Of a stretch of 64,000 nucleotides of DNA, positions 55,174 through 64,000 are shown piece after piece. Numbering within the stretch: the first letter of the stretch is position 1; each line of letters opens with the position of its first letter. Source of the stretch: Endozoicomonas elysicola (GTDB lineage Bacteria > Pseudomonadota > Gammaproteobacteria > Pseudomonadales > Endozoicomonadaceae); the NCBI RefSeq assembly GCF_000710775.1, contig NZ_JOJP01000001.1:1937825-2001824 (forward strand). The letters are read 5' to 3'. The notes beneath the pieces are model-generated. The model had not been told where the DNA came from and searched no databases. It was given only the letters and a program-made list of their open reading frames with translations. A program made the position numbers and the translations under genes.

Positions 55174-55270
55174 CTGGTGTCTGAAGTTTTGCTACGGGGC
55201 AGGGGGTAAGTTGCTGATGTTTTTAAGTAAGCTCTTATGCCTCTTGTAACTCTTGTAACTCTTTTAATTC

Positions 55271-55462
55271 TTAGCTTCGATGCTCTAGCTGGGCCAAAAT
55301 ATTCTGGCGAACCTTCTTCATCTGTGATGAGATCCGGTCGCTGCGATGACCGGTAAGAATCATTCTCTGCTCAAGCCTTTGAAGTGCGTGAAAGGTCCGG
55401 TTGAGCCTGAGGCTAAGTGCTTTCTGGAAGTGCTTTTCAGATTGGCTGTTTGTATTATTCAT
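55271..55462 (-). CDS. Small basic hypothetical protein
   Basis: A 63-residue highly basic helical protein (HFQKALSLRLNRTFHALQRL, then HRSDRISSQMKKVRQ). It has no signal or membrane segment and I recognise no family. The ribosome site is weak (TTGGG). It lies 75 bp downstream of the GIY-YIG-like gene on the same strand, beyond a hairpin. Its regular helical pattern and in-frame length argue for a real gene, but weakly. Confidence 0.5.
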   Translation of the reverse strand: MNNTNSQSEKHFQKALSLRLNRTFHALQRLEQRMILTGHRSDRISSQMKKVRQNILAQLEHRS

Positions 55463-55493
55463 AACCCAAGTATAGATGGGTGTGAAATGTGAA

Positions 55494-55525
55494 CACCCTC
55501 AAAGGAGTATGGCTTTGAGGGTGTG
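55494..55525 (-). terminator. Hairpin after the GIY-YIG-like gene
   Basis: A perfect 11-bp stem, ACACCCTCAAA with TTTGAGGGTGT, 10-base loop, lies 12 bp past the stop at 55538. The U-rich tract on the minus strand is poor, so termination may be incomplete. Confidence 0.75.
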
Positions 55526-55537
55526 TAAGGGTGGGGG

Positions 55538-56518
55538 TCAGGCTACAGCAGAAATACTCTGATTATTCATGCTTATGGCTCGTGTGTTGAGCTCTGTCAG
55601 CAGTTTTTCAATTTGTTGGCGTTCGGACGCCTGATTGTCTGAGGTCTTCTGAGCTCTGGCCTTTCTATGTCGCTCGATGGCATCACGGATTCGCCTTTCC
55701 TTTGGGTCAAGCTCGATAACAATCTCTGGTTCAATATTTTCCACAAGCTCTGGCTGAGCTGTTGCCTCAACTTCAACTTCCACCAGTGCTGGCTTGCCGG
55801 GTTTTTTGTTGAGGATTTCAACCGCGCTATTATCGCCGGATAACACCGCATTAGCTGCGGCCTGGATGGCTTCAAGTTGTGCAGAAATATCATCACTCAA
55901 GCAGATGTTATTCATCTGAACAACCGCATTAACTTGTGAGCCATTTTCCTGTTTGGCTGCAAGTTGCTCTTTCTGGGTGTCAGCTGTACTTTCTGCTGTG
56001 GTAGCCGCAGGGATTTCCAGCTTGATTTCTGCTGTTCTCAGAACTTCAGCAGGAGTTGCGGCCTTGGTTTTTTCTGTGCCGGGTTGCTGAGTCGTTGCAG
56101 GTTTCTCATCAGTCTGCTTTTTGGGCTCGAGGGATGGCTCATCAAAGTCGTCGACGTCACCGTCAAACTCCGAAAAGATGCTGGCCAGCTCTTTCTCAAG
56201 ATTGGATTTTCTGGTTCGTGTTTTCTTTTTGGGCTGAATTTTTACCGTGCTGGTTTTGTAGCCTTTCAGGCTGCGTGCATTCAGCGTTTCAATCGCTTCC
56301 TGCTCCAGCATGTTTAGTTCATTACGATCTTCAACATCGTCCCACTCTTCAACAACAAACCCATCCTGGCCGTGTACGCGAATTTCCTGATATAAGGGGT
56401 AGTCAAGGTTTTGCTCGGCTGCAGCCACCATTTTTTCCCATTGGTCTGCCAGGTCATTTCGGGTTGACCCGACATAGACTTGAGAGGTGGTTTTGTTGGT
56501 GACGGTGAAGATAATCAA
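55538..56518 (-). CDS. GIY-YIG-like domain protein with long charged tail
   Basis: A 326-residue protein starting at TTG (AGG about 9 bases upstream). The first 95 residues resemble a GIY-YIG domain (FTVTNKTTSQVYVGSTRND to GYKTSTVKI), but the first motif reads FTV rather than GIY and the usual catalytic Arg/Glu pair is not clear. A conserved EQEAIETLNA segment follows. Residues 100-326 are charged, low in complexity and probably disordered. DNA or RNA binding is possible; nuclease activity is doubtful. Confidence 0.7.
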   Translation of the reverse strand: MIIFTVTNKTTSQVYVGSTRNDLADQWEKMVAAAEQNLDYPLYQEIRVHGQDGFVVEEWDDVEDRNELNMLEQEAIETLNARSLKGYKTSTVKIQPKKKTRTRKSNLEKELASIFSEFDGDVDDFDEPSLEPKKQTDEKPATTQQPGTEKTKAATPAEVLRTAEIKLEIPAATTAESTADTQKEQLAAKQENGSQVNAVVQMNNICLSDDISAQLEAIQAAANAVLSGDNSAVEILNKKPGKPALVEVEVEATAQPELVENIEPEIVIELDPKERRIRDAIERHRKARAQKTSDNQASERQQIEKLLTELNTRAISMNNQSISAVA

Positions 56519-56771
56519 CGCTTAAGACCTTGCTAGAACTGAAACAGGGGCGGGATTATACCTGTCAATTTCAGACTGTGCAGGGGGGGAAAGCTCGTAT
56601 TTTGTAGTTTTTTTTATCAATTTTTGAGTTGATTTTTCAGGCTGTTCTGCCAGTGTTTCGGCAAAAGGTCTCGGCAAGGCGAAGCGCTATTGCGTTAATA
56701 TGATTTAGTTGTCGTTTATTGTGTTGTCTGAGGTTTCTTTGTTGTGGTAAATCCGTTATGGAGAGTAACGG

Positions 56772-57257
56772 TTAATTGAAATCGTCATAGCCCAGTTCCA
56801 TGGCCATGACAATAGCATCTTCCCAGCCATTCCCCATTGGATAATAGTTTTTTCTTATGCCTATCTCGCTGAATCCTTCATGAAGGTAAAGGTTAAATGC
56901 TTTATTGTTGGATTTGCGAACTTCCAGTAATAGAGTATTGCAATTTGATTGGGTCGCTTTCTGTGTCATGTGTTGCAGGAGTTGTCGGCCGATACCCTGC
57001 CTCTGGTGCAATTTGTCTATTGTCAGGATAAGAATGCTGGCTTCTCCAGCAGCGGCCATCATTACGCAATGCCCGACAGGGGTGCCATTAATCTCTGCCA
57101 GCTCACAGATGTAGCCTGACTTCAGGCTGTCTGCAAAATGTGCTTTTCGCCAGGGATGCTCTGCTGATCGCTGTTCAACAGCATTGACCTGCTCAAGGTC
57201 GGTGTCTTGAATGCTTCGAAAGTTGATAGTGTCTGAGGTTGTGATCAGTGGTGTCAT
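56772..57257 (-). CDS. rimI: Ribosomal protein S18 alanine N-acetyltransferase
   Basis: A 161-residue GNAT with RimI features: VEQRSAEHPWRKAHFADSL at the N-terminus, the acetyl-CoA site DKLHQRQGIGRQLLQHM and the C-terminal LLEVRKSNNKAFNLYLHEGF followed by IRKNYYP. It acetylates the N-terminal alanine of S18. The holD-rimI order is the usual one in Pseudomonas-like gammaproteobacteria and supports both calls. holD starts 62 bp further upstream on the same strand. Confidence 0.93.
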   Translation of the reverse strand: MTPLITTSDTINFRSIQDTDLEQVNAVEQRSAEHPWRKAHFADSLKSGYICELAEINGTPVGHCVMMAAAGEASILILTIDKLHQRQGIGRQLLQHMTQKATQSNCNTLLLEVRKSNNKAFNLYLHEGFSEIGIRKNYYPMGNGWEDAIVMAMELGYDDFN

Positions 57258-57318
57258 GATGATTGATGGTGTGTAAAAGAGATTAGGCTTTGGTTGCTGG
57301 TTACCCTTGTTCTGGTTT

Positions 57319-58257
57319 CTAGTCAGACGCTATGGAGATGGGCAATGTTTTTGATAGCGTTATCGGTAATAGGGGGGAGAGATCCTGCCATGCTTCTCTT
57401 TTGAGTATCGGTTGCTTCATAAGCTCATTCAAGCCATGAGTGACCGCAAACCATTGGTTAGTATGCGTTCCCTGCTGAATGCCGCGGAGTTGTTCAAAGC
57501 TTTTTTCCGGGTCTAGTACAAACCTGGCAGCAGATTGTCCCAGTAAAAGAACAAACTTTCTGCGGGATAAACCGTATTGATTGCTCAAATAGGCGCAGAC
57601 TGCATCAGCTGCAGTATAGTCGTCCTGGTTAAGCTGGCTGAGCAGGCCCCGGTTTTCAGACATCGGCCAGACAAACTCTCGGAAAGGGCTGGTGTTATCA
57701 GAGCTTAGTTTCAGCGCTCGCAGTATGTCCTTTAATAGTCGTTGATGGTAACGGCTGAATTGATTAAGTCCCGAGTGTGGCATTTCAGCAACGATAAGGC
57801 ACTCATCGTTGACTGGCAGAATTATCAGTCTGAATTTACTGACAGAACCACTCAGCTGCTTTACTGGTTCCGGAGTCACCTCTTCAATTGGCTTGGCCTC
57901 CTGAACGGCAGGAGTGGCTGAAGCCATAAACTGTCCAAGGATGTCGGCCGGCTTTGTGCGAGAGTAATCAGTCTGTGGCTTTTGTTGGGGTGGTGCGACA
58001 TGACTGGCTGGGGCCGCAGTGCCTGCTTCTGAGGCGGCAAATATCTCAGCATCCTCTTTGATCCAGTCAAAGGGTCTTGCTGGAAGTGCGTTAGAAAGCT
58101 GGCACCTGGGATACCAAGTCTGTATACCCATGGCGCCCAGATAGCTCTGCCTTAGCTTTTCACTGCGGGCGCTTTGGTTTTGGTCTTTCAAAGCCTGATT
58201 GTTGATAGCCTGCTCATCGCCAGATTGTGATGGTTGATCAACAGTTTTGCCCTGCAT
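57319..58257 (-). CDS. holD: DNA polymerase III psi subunit, long form (HolD-like)
   Basis: A 312-residue protein upstream of rimI. The N-terminal RQSYLGAMGIQTWYPR resembles the chi-binding helix of E. coli psi (QLQQLGITQWSLR). The later region RLIILPVNDECLI to LLKDILRALKL resembles the psi core. E. coli psi is 137 residues; here a low-complexity linker of about 100 residues and a long C-terminal domain are added, as seen in Pseudomonas-type HolD. It would link SSB/chi to the clamp loader. ATG 58257 replaces an upstream TTG. Confidence 0.75.
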   Translation of the reverse strand: MQGKTVDQPSQSGDEQAINNQALKDQNQSARSEKLRQSYLGAMGIQTWYPRCQLSNALPARPFDWIKEDAEIFAASEAGTAAPASHVAPPQQKPQTDYSRTKPADILGQFMASATPAVQEAKPIEEVTPEPVKQLSGSVSKFRLIILPVNDECLIVAEMPHSGLNQFSRYHQRLLKDILRALKLSSDNTSPFREFVWPMSENRGLLSQLNQDDYTAADAVCAYLSNQYGLSRRKFVLLLGQSAARFVLDPEKSFEQLRGIQQGTHTNQWFAVTHGLNELMKQPILKREAWQDLSPLLPITLSKTLPISIASD

Positions 58258-58499
58258 GCCCGCTCTCAATGTTCGCTCATGATGAGCGTTGAAAAGATTA
58301 AAATGCCAATATTCACTAGTCTTTCAAGCTGCTACTGTGTTGGCTGCGTTCTTTTGCTGGTGGAGCACCAGTTAGCCCGATCACCTGCTTGGTATAGTCT
58401 CACAGGGACGGGCTTGCTTGCCGCCGTGTAGCAACTTGAAATCCTTTGAGCATAGTAACACCGAAAGTAACTGTTGGCATTTTAATCCGATGCCTGTAA

Positions 58500-60050
58500 T
58501 CAAACAGGGCCGGTTTGTGGGTTTGCCTTGGTGATATCCGCCTCCAACAAATTGAGAGCATGGATGTAGGCCTTGGCTGACGCAATGACAATGTCGGTAT
58601 CAGCGCCTGAACCATTCACAATCTGCCCATTCTTCTCAAGGCGGACAGATACTTTACCCTGGGAGTCGGTGCCTGATGTGATCGCGCTGACATTATAAAG
58701 AGCCAGTTTAGCCTGAGAGTTTGCCGACTTTTCGATGGCTTTGAATATTGCATCCACTGGGCCATCGCCCCCGCTGGTTACCACCTGCTTTTCACCATTG
58801 ATTTCAATGGTGATGGTCGCTTCTGGAGTGTTTCCAATTCTTGAGCCTGCATTGAGGTCGAGCAGCTTATACTTCTCGATCAGCTCGCTGGAGCTTCTGA
58901 CGTCACTGACCAGTGCCTGAAGGTCGTCATCATAAATTTCTGACTTTTTATCGGCCAAAACCTTGAAGCGCTGGAAGGCATCGTTCAGTTCTTCCTGACT
59001 ATTGAAGGATATGCCCAGTTCTTCCATGCGGGTTTTGAACGCATTACGGCCAGACAGCTTGCCAAGCACCAGACGGTTGGTATTCCAGCCAACATCTTCA
59101 GCGCGCATGATTTCATAGGTTTCACGGTGTTTCAGAACGCCGTCCTGATGAATTCCTGATTCGTGGGCAAATGCATTTGCTCCAACAATGGCCTTGTTGG
59201 GTTGCACAGGGAAACCGGTAATGGATGAAACCAGTCGTGAGGCTGGCACAATCTGTGTAGTATCAATACCGGTTGTAACACCCAGGCTATCGGCGCGTGT
59301 CTTGAGTGCCATGACAATTTCCTCGAGGGAGGCGTTACCCGCTCTTTCACCCAGGCCGTTAATCGTGCATTCGACCTGACGGGCGCCATTCACGACAGCT
59401 GAGAGAGAGTTGGCAACTGCCAGACCGAGGTCGTTGTGACAGTGCACAGAGAAAATGGCTTTGTCAGCATTGGGGATGCGTTCGATCAGCGTTTTGATGG
59501 TTTCGCCAAACTGGTGTGGCAGCGCATAGCCAACGGTATCCGGGATGTTGATGGTTCTGGCACCTGCATCAATGGCTGCTTCAATAATACGGCACAAAAA
59601 GTCTATTTCGGATCGTCCCGCATCTTCACAGGAAAATTCTACGTCATCAATCTGGTTTCGGGCTCTTTTAACCGCAAAAACCGCTTGCTTGATCACATCC
59701 TCCGGATCCATGCACAGCTTATGTTGCATGTGGATGGGGGACGTGGCGATAAAGGTATGAATTCGACCTCTTTTGGCAGGCTTTAATGCTTCTGCTGCCC
59801 GGTCAATGTCTTTTTCCAGTGCTCGGGAAAGGCTGCAGACGGTGCTTTCAGTGATGTTTGAGGCGATTGCTTTAACCGCTTCAAAATCTCCGGGGCTGGC
59901 CATGGCAAAGCCAGCTTCAATAACATCTACACGCAGTTTTTCCAGTGTTCTGGCAATTCGTAACTTCTCATCCCGGGTCATTGCAGCACCTGGGCTTTGC
60001 TCGCCATCCCGTAAGGTGGTATCGAAAATAACGACCTGATTGTTGTTCAT
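58500..60050 (-). CDS. leuA: 2-isopropylmalate synthase
   Basis: A 516-residue type 1 LeuA. The catalytic barrel has [16 protein letters not shown] at the N-terminus and [16 protein letters not shown]; the subdomain motif [19 protein letters not shown] follows. The C-terminal allosteric domain binds leucine. It condenses acetyl-CoA with 2-oxoisovalerate, the first step of leucine synthesis. The ATG at 60050 has AAGGGA seven bases upstream; a longer in-frame reading to 60143 is not needed. No leuBCD follows, and no leader peptide was recognised. Confidence 0.96.
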   Translation of the reverse strand: MNNNQVVIFDTTLRDGEQSPGAAMTRDEKLRIARTLEKLRVDVIEAGFAMASPGDFEAVKAIASNITESTVCSLSRALEKDIDRAAEALKPAKRGRIHTFIATSPIHMQHKLCMDPEDVIKQAVFAVKRARNQIDDVEFSCEDAGRSEIDFLCRIIEAAIDAGARTINIPDTVGYALPHQFGETIKTLIERIPNADKAIFSVHCHNDLGLAVANSLSAVVNGARQVECTINGLGERAGNASLEEIVMALKTRADSLGVTTGIDTTQIVPASRLVSSITGFPVQPNKAIVGANAFAHESGIHQDGVLKHRETYEIMRAEDVGWNTNRLVLGKLSGRNAFKTRMEELGISFNSQEELNDAFQRFKVLADKKSEIYDDDLQALVSDVRSSSELIEKYKLLDLNAGSRIGNTPEATITIEINGEKQVVTSGGDGPVDAIFKAIEKSANSQAKLALYNVSAITSGTDSQGKVSVRLEKNGQIVNGSGADTDIVIASAKAYIHALNLLEADITKANPQTGPV

Positions 60051-60451
60051 GGTATATCCCTTGCCTTTGCCATCCGAAAGGCTGATCGAATTTTTATAGA
60101 TGCTGCTCATGTGTTCAGAGCGCGCAGCAGTCTTAACCAGCAAGGCGACTATTTAGGTCGTTATGCTTGCTGTTGGGCCTTCAGGCCATGTACTGGGGGA
60201 GTTGGTAATAAATATACCCTAAGGCAGCAGTAGGAGTAGCAGGCGAGCAGGAGCAAAGAGGAATTCAGGCAGGCAGGTGAAACCCGCTACATTAGAAGTT
60301 TTTGTATGACTTCTTTTATAAAAATGCTGTTTTTGCCAGTTCGTCACGCTATTCATTGCGCCCGTCTCTTGAAGGAGAGTTGTTTTTACGTAGATTGGCT
60401 AGGTAGTTGTACTATAAAGGCAGATTTTAATGGATACAAGATGGATTTAGG
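60051..60451. other. Intergenic region upstream of leuA
   Basis: About 400 bp between the leuA start and the hemH terminator. It should hold the leuA promoter. I looked for a leucine-rich leader peptide with attenuator stems and found none that I can support; a short GGCCT/AGGCC hairpin lies near 60178-60189. Confidence 0.45.
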
Positions 60452-60476
60452 TTATGGGCATAATTAATGCCCATAA
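60452..60476 (-). terminator. Hairpin terminator after hemH
   Basis: A perfect 10-bp stem TTATGGGCAT/ATGCCCATAA with a 5-base loop starts 10 bp beyond the hemH stop. The U tract on the minus strand is weak. Confidence 0.7.
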
Positions 60477-60486
60477 TATCTCGGAA

Positions 60487-61509
60487 TCAATAAGTCAGCG
60501 GGTGCTCTATCCACTGCTTTAACAGGTTTATCCAGGCAGGATGATCATTCAGGCAGGGGATCAGTTCCAGTGATTCACCGCCGGCTTTAATAAACTCCTC
60601 TTTGGCGCCAATGCCGATTTCTTCCAGTGTTTCCAAGCAGTCCGAAACAAACGAGGGGCAAATGACGAGTATTCTTCTCGCTCCCTGGTCAGCCACCTGT
60701 TTTATAACATCCAGAGTGTTCGGTTCCAGCCATTTGGCTTTGCCAAGTCGTGATTGGAAGCCGACGCTGTATTTATCAATCGGGATGCCTGCTTTTTCTA
60801 CAAAGGCTTCCGTAGTCTGATAAACCTGATGGCGATAGCAAGTTTTGTGAGCGATCGACGTTTTTTGACAACAGCTTTTATCTTTCAGGCAGTGACTTCC
60901 TGTAGGGTCGTCTTTGATGATGTGTCGCTCAGGAACCCCGTGGTAACTGAATATCAGGTGGTCAAAGTCTTTCTCCAGCCAGGGTTTTGCGCTCTCTACC
61001 AAGGCTTCTATATAGCCATCATGATCATAAAATACTGGATGAACACGAAGTGGAACGGTTATGCCCATCTCCTGCATCAGTTTTTTTGCCTGTTCAATGA
61101 CAGTTTTGACCGAAGACATGGCGTAGTGAGGGTAGAGCGGAAAGAGCAGAATTTCCTCAATATCGGGTTGCTTTGCAAGCCTGCTAAGAGCTTCGGCCAT
61201 ATCGGGCTTACCATAGCGCATAGCCAGCTCAATGGGGGTGTTGGTTTTTGATCTCAGCTTTTCAGTGCAGTTTTCACTGTTGACGATCAGTGGGGAGCCT
61301 TTTTCTGTCCAGATTGCACGGTACGCTTCAGCGGATTTTGCTGGCCGTGATGGGAGAATAAACAGGCTGAGTAGTGTTCTGCGAATGAGCCAGGGAAGGT
61401 CAATCACATGCTTGTCCATCAAAAACTCATCGAGGTATTGTCGGACATCTTCAATGGATGTGCTGTCCGGCGATCCCAGATTAACCAGCAAAACGCCTCT
61501 GTTTTCCAT
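60487..61509 (-). CDS. hemH: Ferrochelatase
   Basis: A 340-residue ferrochelatase. It starts NRGVLLVNLGSPDSTSIEDVRQYLDEFL-like with the family signature, and has the active-site histidine in FSYHGVPERH (about 199) and the later glutamate in DCLETLEEIG. It inserts Fe2+ into protoporphyrin IX at the inner membrane, the last step of haem synthesis. Three cysteines cluster in HCLKDKSCCQKT; whether they bind an iron-sulfur cluster cannot be told. Single-gene transcript. Confidence 0.96.
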   Translation of the reverse strand: MENRGVLLVNLGSPDSTSIEDVRQYLDEFLMDKHVIDLPWLIRRTLLSLFILPSRPAKSAEAYRAIWTEKGSPLIVNSENCTEKLRSKTNTPIELAMRYGKPDMAEALSRLAKQPDIEEILLFPLYPHYAMSSVKTVIEQAKKLMQEMGITVPLRVHPVFYDHDGYIEALVESAKPWLEKDFDHLIFSYHGVPERHIIKDDPTGSHCLKDKSCCQKTSIAHKTCYRHQVYQTTEAFVEKAGIPIDKYSVGFQSRLGKAKWLEPNTLDVIKQVADQGARRILVICPSFVSDCLETLEEIGIGAKEEFIKAGGESLELIPCLNDHPAWINLLKQWIEHPLTY

Positions 61510-61676
61510 AGGCTAATGAGCTCTCTGTATGATTTGTCAGAAATACCGCCAAATCCTTTTAGTGTTCAGGCTGGGCTGTATGCGTGGGGTATTTCGGGAT
61601 TGATAAAATTGAAAGCGAGTTTAACAGCTTTTGGACAGGTGTTGGTGGCAATGGTTCTTTTTCTTGTGGGTAAGTG

Positions 61677-61705
61677 CTTCTGGCCCTCGTGAGGATGGCC
61701 AGAAG
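61677..61705 (-). terminator. Hairpin after nhaA
   Basis: CTTCTGGCC (61677-61685) pairs perfectly with GGCCAGAAG (61697-61705), 11-base loop, 29 bp past the nhaA stop. No U tract follows on the minus strand. Confidence 0.5.
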
Positions 61706-61734
61706 TTAGTAAAGCTAGGGCTTGGTGAAGAGGG

Positions 61735-62910
61735 TTAGACCCGCTTGCGCCCAGCCCAGTACAGGATGGAAAAGCCAAAAACGGCAGACAGTATGGAGCC
61801 GGTTAAGACGCCAATTCGATCTGAAATCAGATAGCTGGTGTTGACATCTTCAAATGCCAGCGAGCTGATGAACAAGCTCATGGTAAAGCCAATGCCACAG
61901 AGAATCGATAGGCCGTACATCTGTGTCCAGTTGGAATCAGTCGGCAGTTTGGCAAGGCCTGATTTAATGGCCAGCCAGCAGAAACTGAAGACGCCAATCT
62001 GCTTTCCCAGGAATAGTCCGGTCACGATTCCCAGCGGAATGGGTGTCAGAATGCTTTTGACCTGCTCAGCATTGAGCTCCAGACCCGCATTGGCAAAGGC
62101 GAAGATTGGCAGGATGACATAATTAACCGGACTGTGCAGTTTGTGTTGCAGGGCTTTAAGTGGTGAGCGCCCTCGACGGTCAACCACCTTCAGTGGAATG
62201 GTAAAGGCCAGCAGCACCCCAGCCAGTGTGGCATGAACCCCTGACTTCAATACACAGATCCAGAGTAGTGTGCCCACAACTATATAGGGGCCTATTTTGG
62301 TGACCCCTCGATAATTGAAAAATGCCAGTACAGCGAGAAGCACTGTTGCAATACCCATTGAAGTGAGTGACAGGTCTTCTGTATAGAATATGGCAATAAT
62401 GATAATGGCGCCCAGATCATCAATAATTGCCAGAGCCAGTAGGAAGGTCATCAGTGATGAGGGGACCCGTTTACCAAGCAGTGCCAGTATGCCCACGGCA
62501 AAGGCGATGTCAGTAGCTGCAGGTATGGCCCATCCTTTGATGGCAGTTGGATCTGTGTAATTGAAAGCCACATAAAAAAGGGCTGGAATCAGCATTCCAC
62601 CAATAGCGCCGATGCCTGGTAGCATGATTTGGGCTGGAGAGCTGAGCTCGCCCTGAAGGACTTCCTGCTTTACTTCAAGGCCGATTAAGAGGAAAAAGAC
62701 CGCCATGAGGCCATCGTTAATCCATAACAATAATGGCTTGTGAATATCCAGAGGCCCTACGGTAAAACGAATAGGTGTGGATAGAAGAAGGTCGTAGTAC
62801 TCCGCAAAAAAAGTATTTGCGGAAAGCATCGCCAGGGCGGCGGCAATAAAAAGCAGTATGCCGATGGCATAGTCCTGCTGTAAAAAGCGATGTAATCGTC
62901 TGGCAAGCAT
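61735..62910 (-). CDS. nhaA: Na+/H+ antiporter NhaA
   Basis: A 391-residue inner-membrane antiporter (E. coli NhaA 388) with about 12 helices. The two essential aspartates are in AIIDDLGAIIIIAIFYTEDL. AATDIAFAVGILALLG and GIGFTMSLFISSLAF are also conserved. It exports Na+ in exchange for H+ and serves salt and alkaline tolerance, which fits a marine organism. Its promoter lies in the 62911-63104 gap, where I see no other feature. Confidence 0.97.
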   Translation of the reverse strand: MLARRLHRFLQQDYAIGILLFIAAALAMLSANTFFAEYYDLLLSTPIRFTVGPLDIHKPLLLWINDGLMAVFFLLIGLEVKQEVLQGELSSPAQIMLPGIGAIGGMLIPALFYVAFNYTDPTAIKGWAIPAATDIAFAVGILALLGKRVPSSLMTFLLALAIIDDLGAIIIIAIFYTEDLSLTSMGIATVLLAVLAFFNYRGVTKIGPYIVVGTLLWICVLKSGVHATLAGVLLAFTIPLKVVDRRGRSPLKALQHKLHSPVNYVILPIFAFANAGLELNAEQVKSILTPIPLGIVTGLFLGKQIGVFSFCWLAIKSGLAKLPTDSNWTQMYGLSILCGIGFTMSLFISSLAFEDVNTSYLISDRIGVLTGSILSAVFGFSILYWAGRKRV

Positions 62911-63104
62911 GTTTTCTCCTGGTGCCCGTAGCTAACCGCCGTAAAGAGTTGTTATGCCCGAATTTATGATTAAAAAGTATACATTGGCATAATGGGCAAA
63001 AAATGACACCCAGTCTATATGTACTGCATGTCACTTGGTATTAAGGGGTACTACTTATGACGGCAGCATGGGCGCCACCTGTAGGGTGGGAGGGTATTAA
63101 CGAC

Positions 63105-63959
63105 CTATGTGGGCTTTTGTGCAAGCGAAACGCGATCATGTCCTGCCAGATCAACCTCGGTGCGAATCTGGGTGAATCCCTCTAAAGTCAGGATGTTTTG
63201 CACTGCTTTACCTTGGTCGTAACCATGCTCCAGCAGTAACCAGCCTCCAGGCTTCAGAGTCAGAAGTGATTCGCTGGCGATTGTGCGAATGTCATCCAGC
63301 CCGTCACTTCCGGAGGATAGTGCGGTCATGGGTTCATAGCGAACATCCCCCTCGTTCAGGTGGGGGTCATCATTGCGTATGTAGGGAGGGTTGCTGACAA
63401 TCATGTCTATGGAGGCTTCAGACAGTGGGCTGCACCAGGAGCCTTCCATGAAATCAACATTGCGGATTCCGTTGCTGATGGCATTTTCCCTGGCAACGGC
63501 CAGTGCCTCGGCACTCTTATCGATTGCAGTGATCTTCCATACAGGGCGCTCTTTTGCCAAAGCCAGGGCAATGGCTCCGGTTCCCGTGCCTAAGTCTACG
63601 ACTCTGATTCCGGATACCTTCTCTTTAGAGAGATTTGGATCAAGCGCCAGTTCCACCAGAAGCTCGGTGTCCGGCCTAGGTATCAATGTTGCTTCGGTAA
63701 CTTTCAGCTGCAGACTCCAGAACTCCCTGAAGCCTGTGAGATAAGCTACAGGAACGCCCGATTTACGTTGTTCAACAAGGTCTTGAAAACTGGTCAGTTG
63801 TTCTGTGGTTAACAGTGCTTCAGGCCATGTAAAAAAATAGCTTCGTGGCTTATTAAGAGTGTGCGCCAGCAGTAGCTCTGCATCCAATCTTGGGGTTGGG
63901 CTGGCAGAAAGCATGCGTGATGCTTCTGCCAGAGATGAGTCTATACGGGTATTGCTCAT
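63105..63959 (-). CDS. prmC: Peptide chain release factor N5-glutamine methyltransferase
   Basis: A 284-residue PrmC/HemK. An N-terminal helical domain is followed by the SAM site RVVDLGTGTGAIALALA and the substrate glutamine motif NPPYI (in IVSNPPYIRNDDPHL). It methylates the GGQ glutamine of RF1 and RF2. The ATG lies only three bases after the prfA stop, the standard prfA-prmC operon. Confidence 0.97.
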   Translation of the reverse strand: MSNTRIDSSLAEASRMLSASPTPRLDAELLLAHTLNKPRSYFFTWPEALLTTEQLTSFQDLVEQRKSGVPVAYLTGFREFWSLQLKVTEATLIPRPDTELLVELALDPNLSKEKVSGIRVVDLGTGTGAIALALAKERPVWKITAIDKSAEALAVARENAISNGIRNVDFMEGSWCSPLSEASIDMIVSNPPYIRNDDPHLNEGDVRYEPMTALSSGSDGLDDIRTIASESLLTLKPGGWLLLEHGYDQGKAVQNILTLEGFTQIRTEVDLAGHDRVSLAQKPT

Positions 63960-63962
63960 GAG

Positions 63963-64000
63963 TTATTCGCCGGCCAGGCTTGCAAGCTGTTCTGTCTGGT
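63963..64000 (-). CDS. prfA: Peptide chain release factor 1, last codons only
   Basis: Reading the minus strand from the right edge gives a frame ending QLASLAGE and TAA (63963-63965), the usual C-terminus of RF1. It directly precedes prmC, as expected for prfA-prmC. Only 12 codons plus a partial one are inside the window. Confidence 0.8.
   Translation of the reverse strand, partial: QTEQLASLAGE

Noticed and set aside
55055-55249. Plus-strand open frame of 64 codons in the gap before the small basic protein
   Set aside because: Weak start, no family, and it overlaps the DnaA-box pair; treated as chance.
60051-60486. Leucine attenuator leader before leuA
   Set aside because: No short frame with a leucine-codon run and no alternating terminator/antiterminator stems could be identified.
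1-64000. tRNA genes, rRNA genes, CRISPR arrays, phage or intact transposase genes
   Set aside because: None recognised by reading both strands; a covariance-model or repeat-finder search would be needed to exclude small RNA genes fully.

Overview
The window looks like chromosomal DNA of a host-associated marine gammaproteobacterium of the Oceanospirillales/Hahellaceae type; Endozoicomonas is my best guess. The reasons are moderate GC, a Ysc-type type III secretion system (T3SS) split between two places, a symbiosis-polysaccharide (Syp)-like exopolysaccharide locus, a fumarate reductase operon and several small non-coding inverted-repeat elements. The genus is inferred from gene content and not proven. 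No rRNA, tRNA, CRISPR array or intact transposase gene was seen.

Layout. 1-4808: T3SS block with a 5'-truncated, repeat-containing putative secreted protein, a CesT-like chaperone, then sctI, sctJ, sctK and sctL. 4982-9760: an aromatic amino acid permease and frdABCD, closed by a strong terminator. 9799-16101: a short inverted-repeat (MITE-like) element, small orphan proteins, an SDR, a membrane protein, an Hpt protein, a large DUF1631-type protein and a second kind of inverted-repeat element. 16102-21917: a YhcC radical SAM protein and a nucleoside/purine salvage group (YeiL-like Crp/Fnr regulator, NupC-type transporter, deoD, guaD), with a second copy of the first MITE-like family. 22347-23880: a GNAT acetyltransferase and a Gfo/Idh/MocA oxidoreductase. 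23897-29105: the second T3SS block, sctX-sctY-sctV on the minus strand facing away from the secretin gene sctC, which is followed at once by glpD and a YvcK/CofD-family gene.

31638-49543 is the main highlight: two divergent operons that together match, in gene content and largely in order, the Vibrio fischeri syp locus. The plus-strand arm holds a STAS protein (SypA-like), a lipoprotein, a multi-SLBB export protein (SypC-like) and a degenerate tyrosine-kinase-like ATPase (SypD-like). The minus-strand arm reads GGDEF/EAL protein, glycosyltransferase, flippase (K), polymerase/ligase (L), acetyltransferase (M), glycosyltransferase (N), OmpA-like lipoprotein, chain-length protein (O), glycosyltransferase (P), GT2 (Q), initiating sugar transferase (R). 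The SypE/F/G regulators are absent here, and a c-di-GMP protein with a defective GGDEF motif and an intact EAL domain heads the synthesis operon.

49559-64000: periplasmic-binding-like, SanA-like and exported glycosyltransferase-like proteins, then ordinary housekeeping genes: trmA, an NCS2 purine permease, a GIY-YIG-like protein, rimI, holD, leuA, hemH, nhaA, prmC and the last codons of prfA. Together the T3SS and the Syp-like polysaccharide suggest contact with, and adhesion to, an animal host. The frd operon suggests anaerobic fumarate respiration, and the nucleoside genes suggest scavenging of purines.
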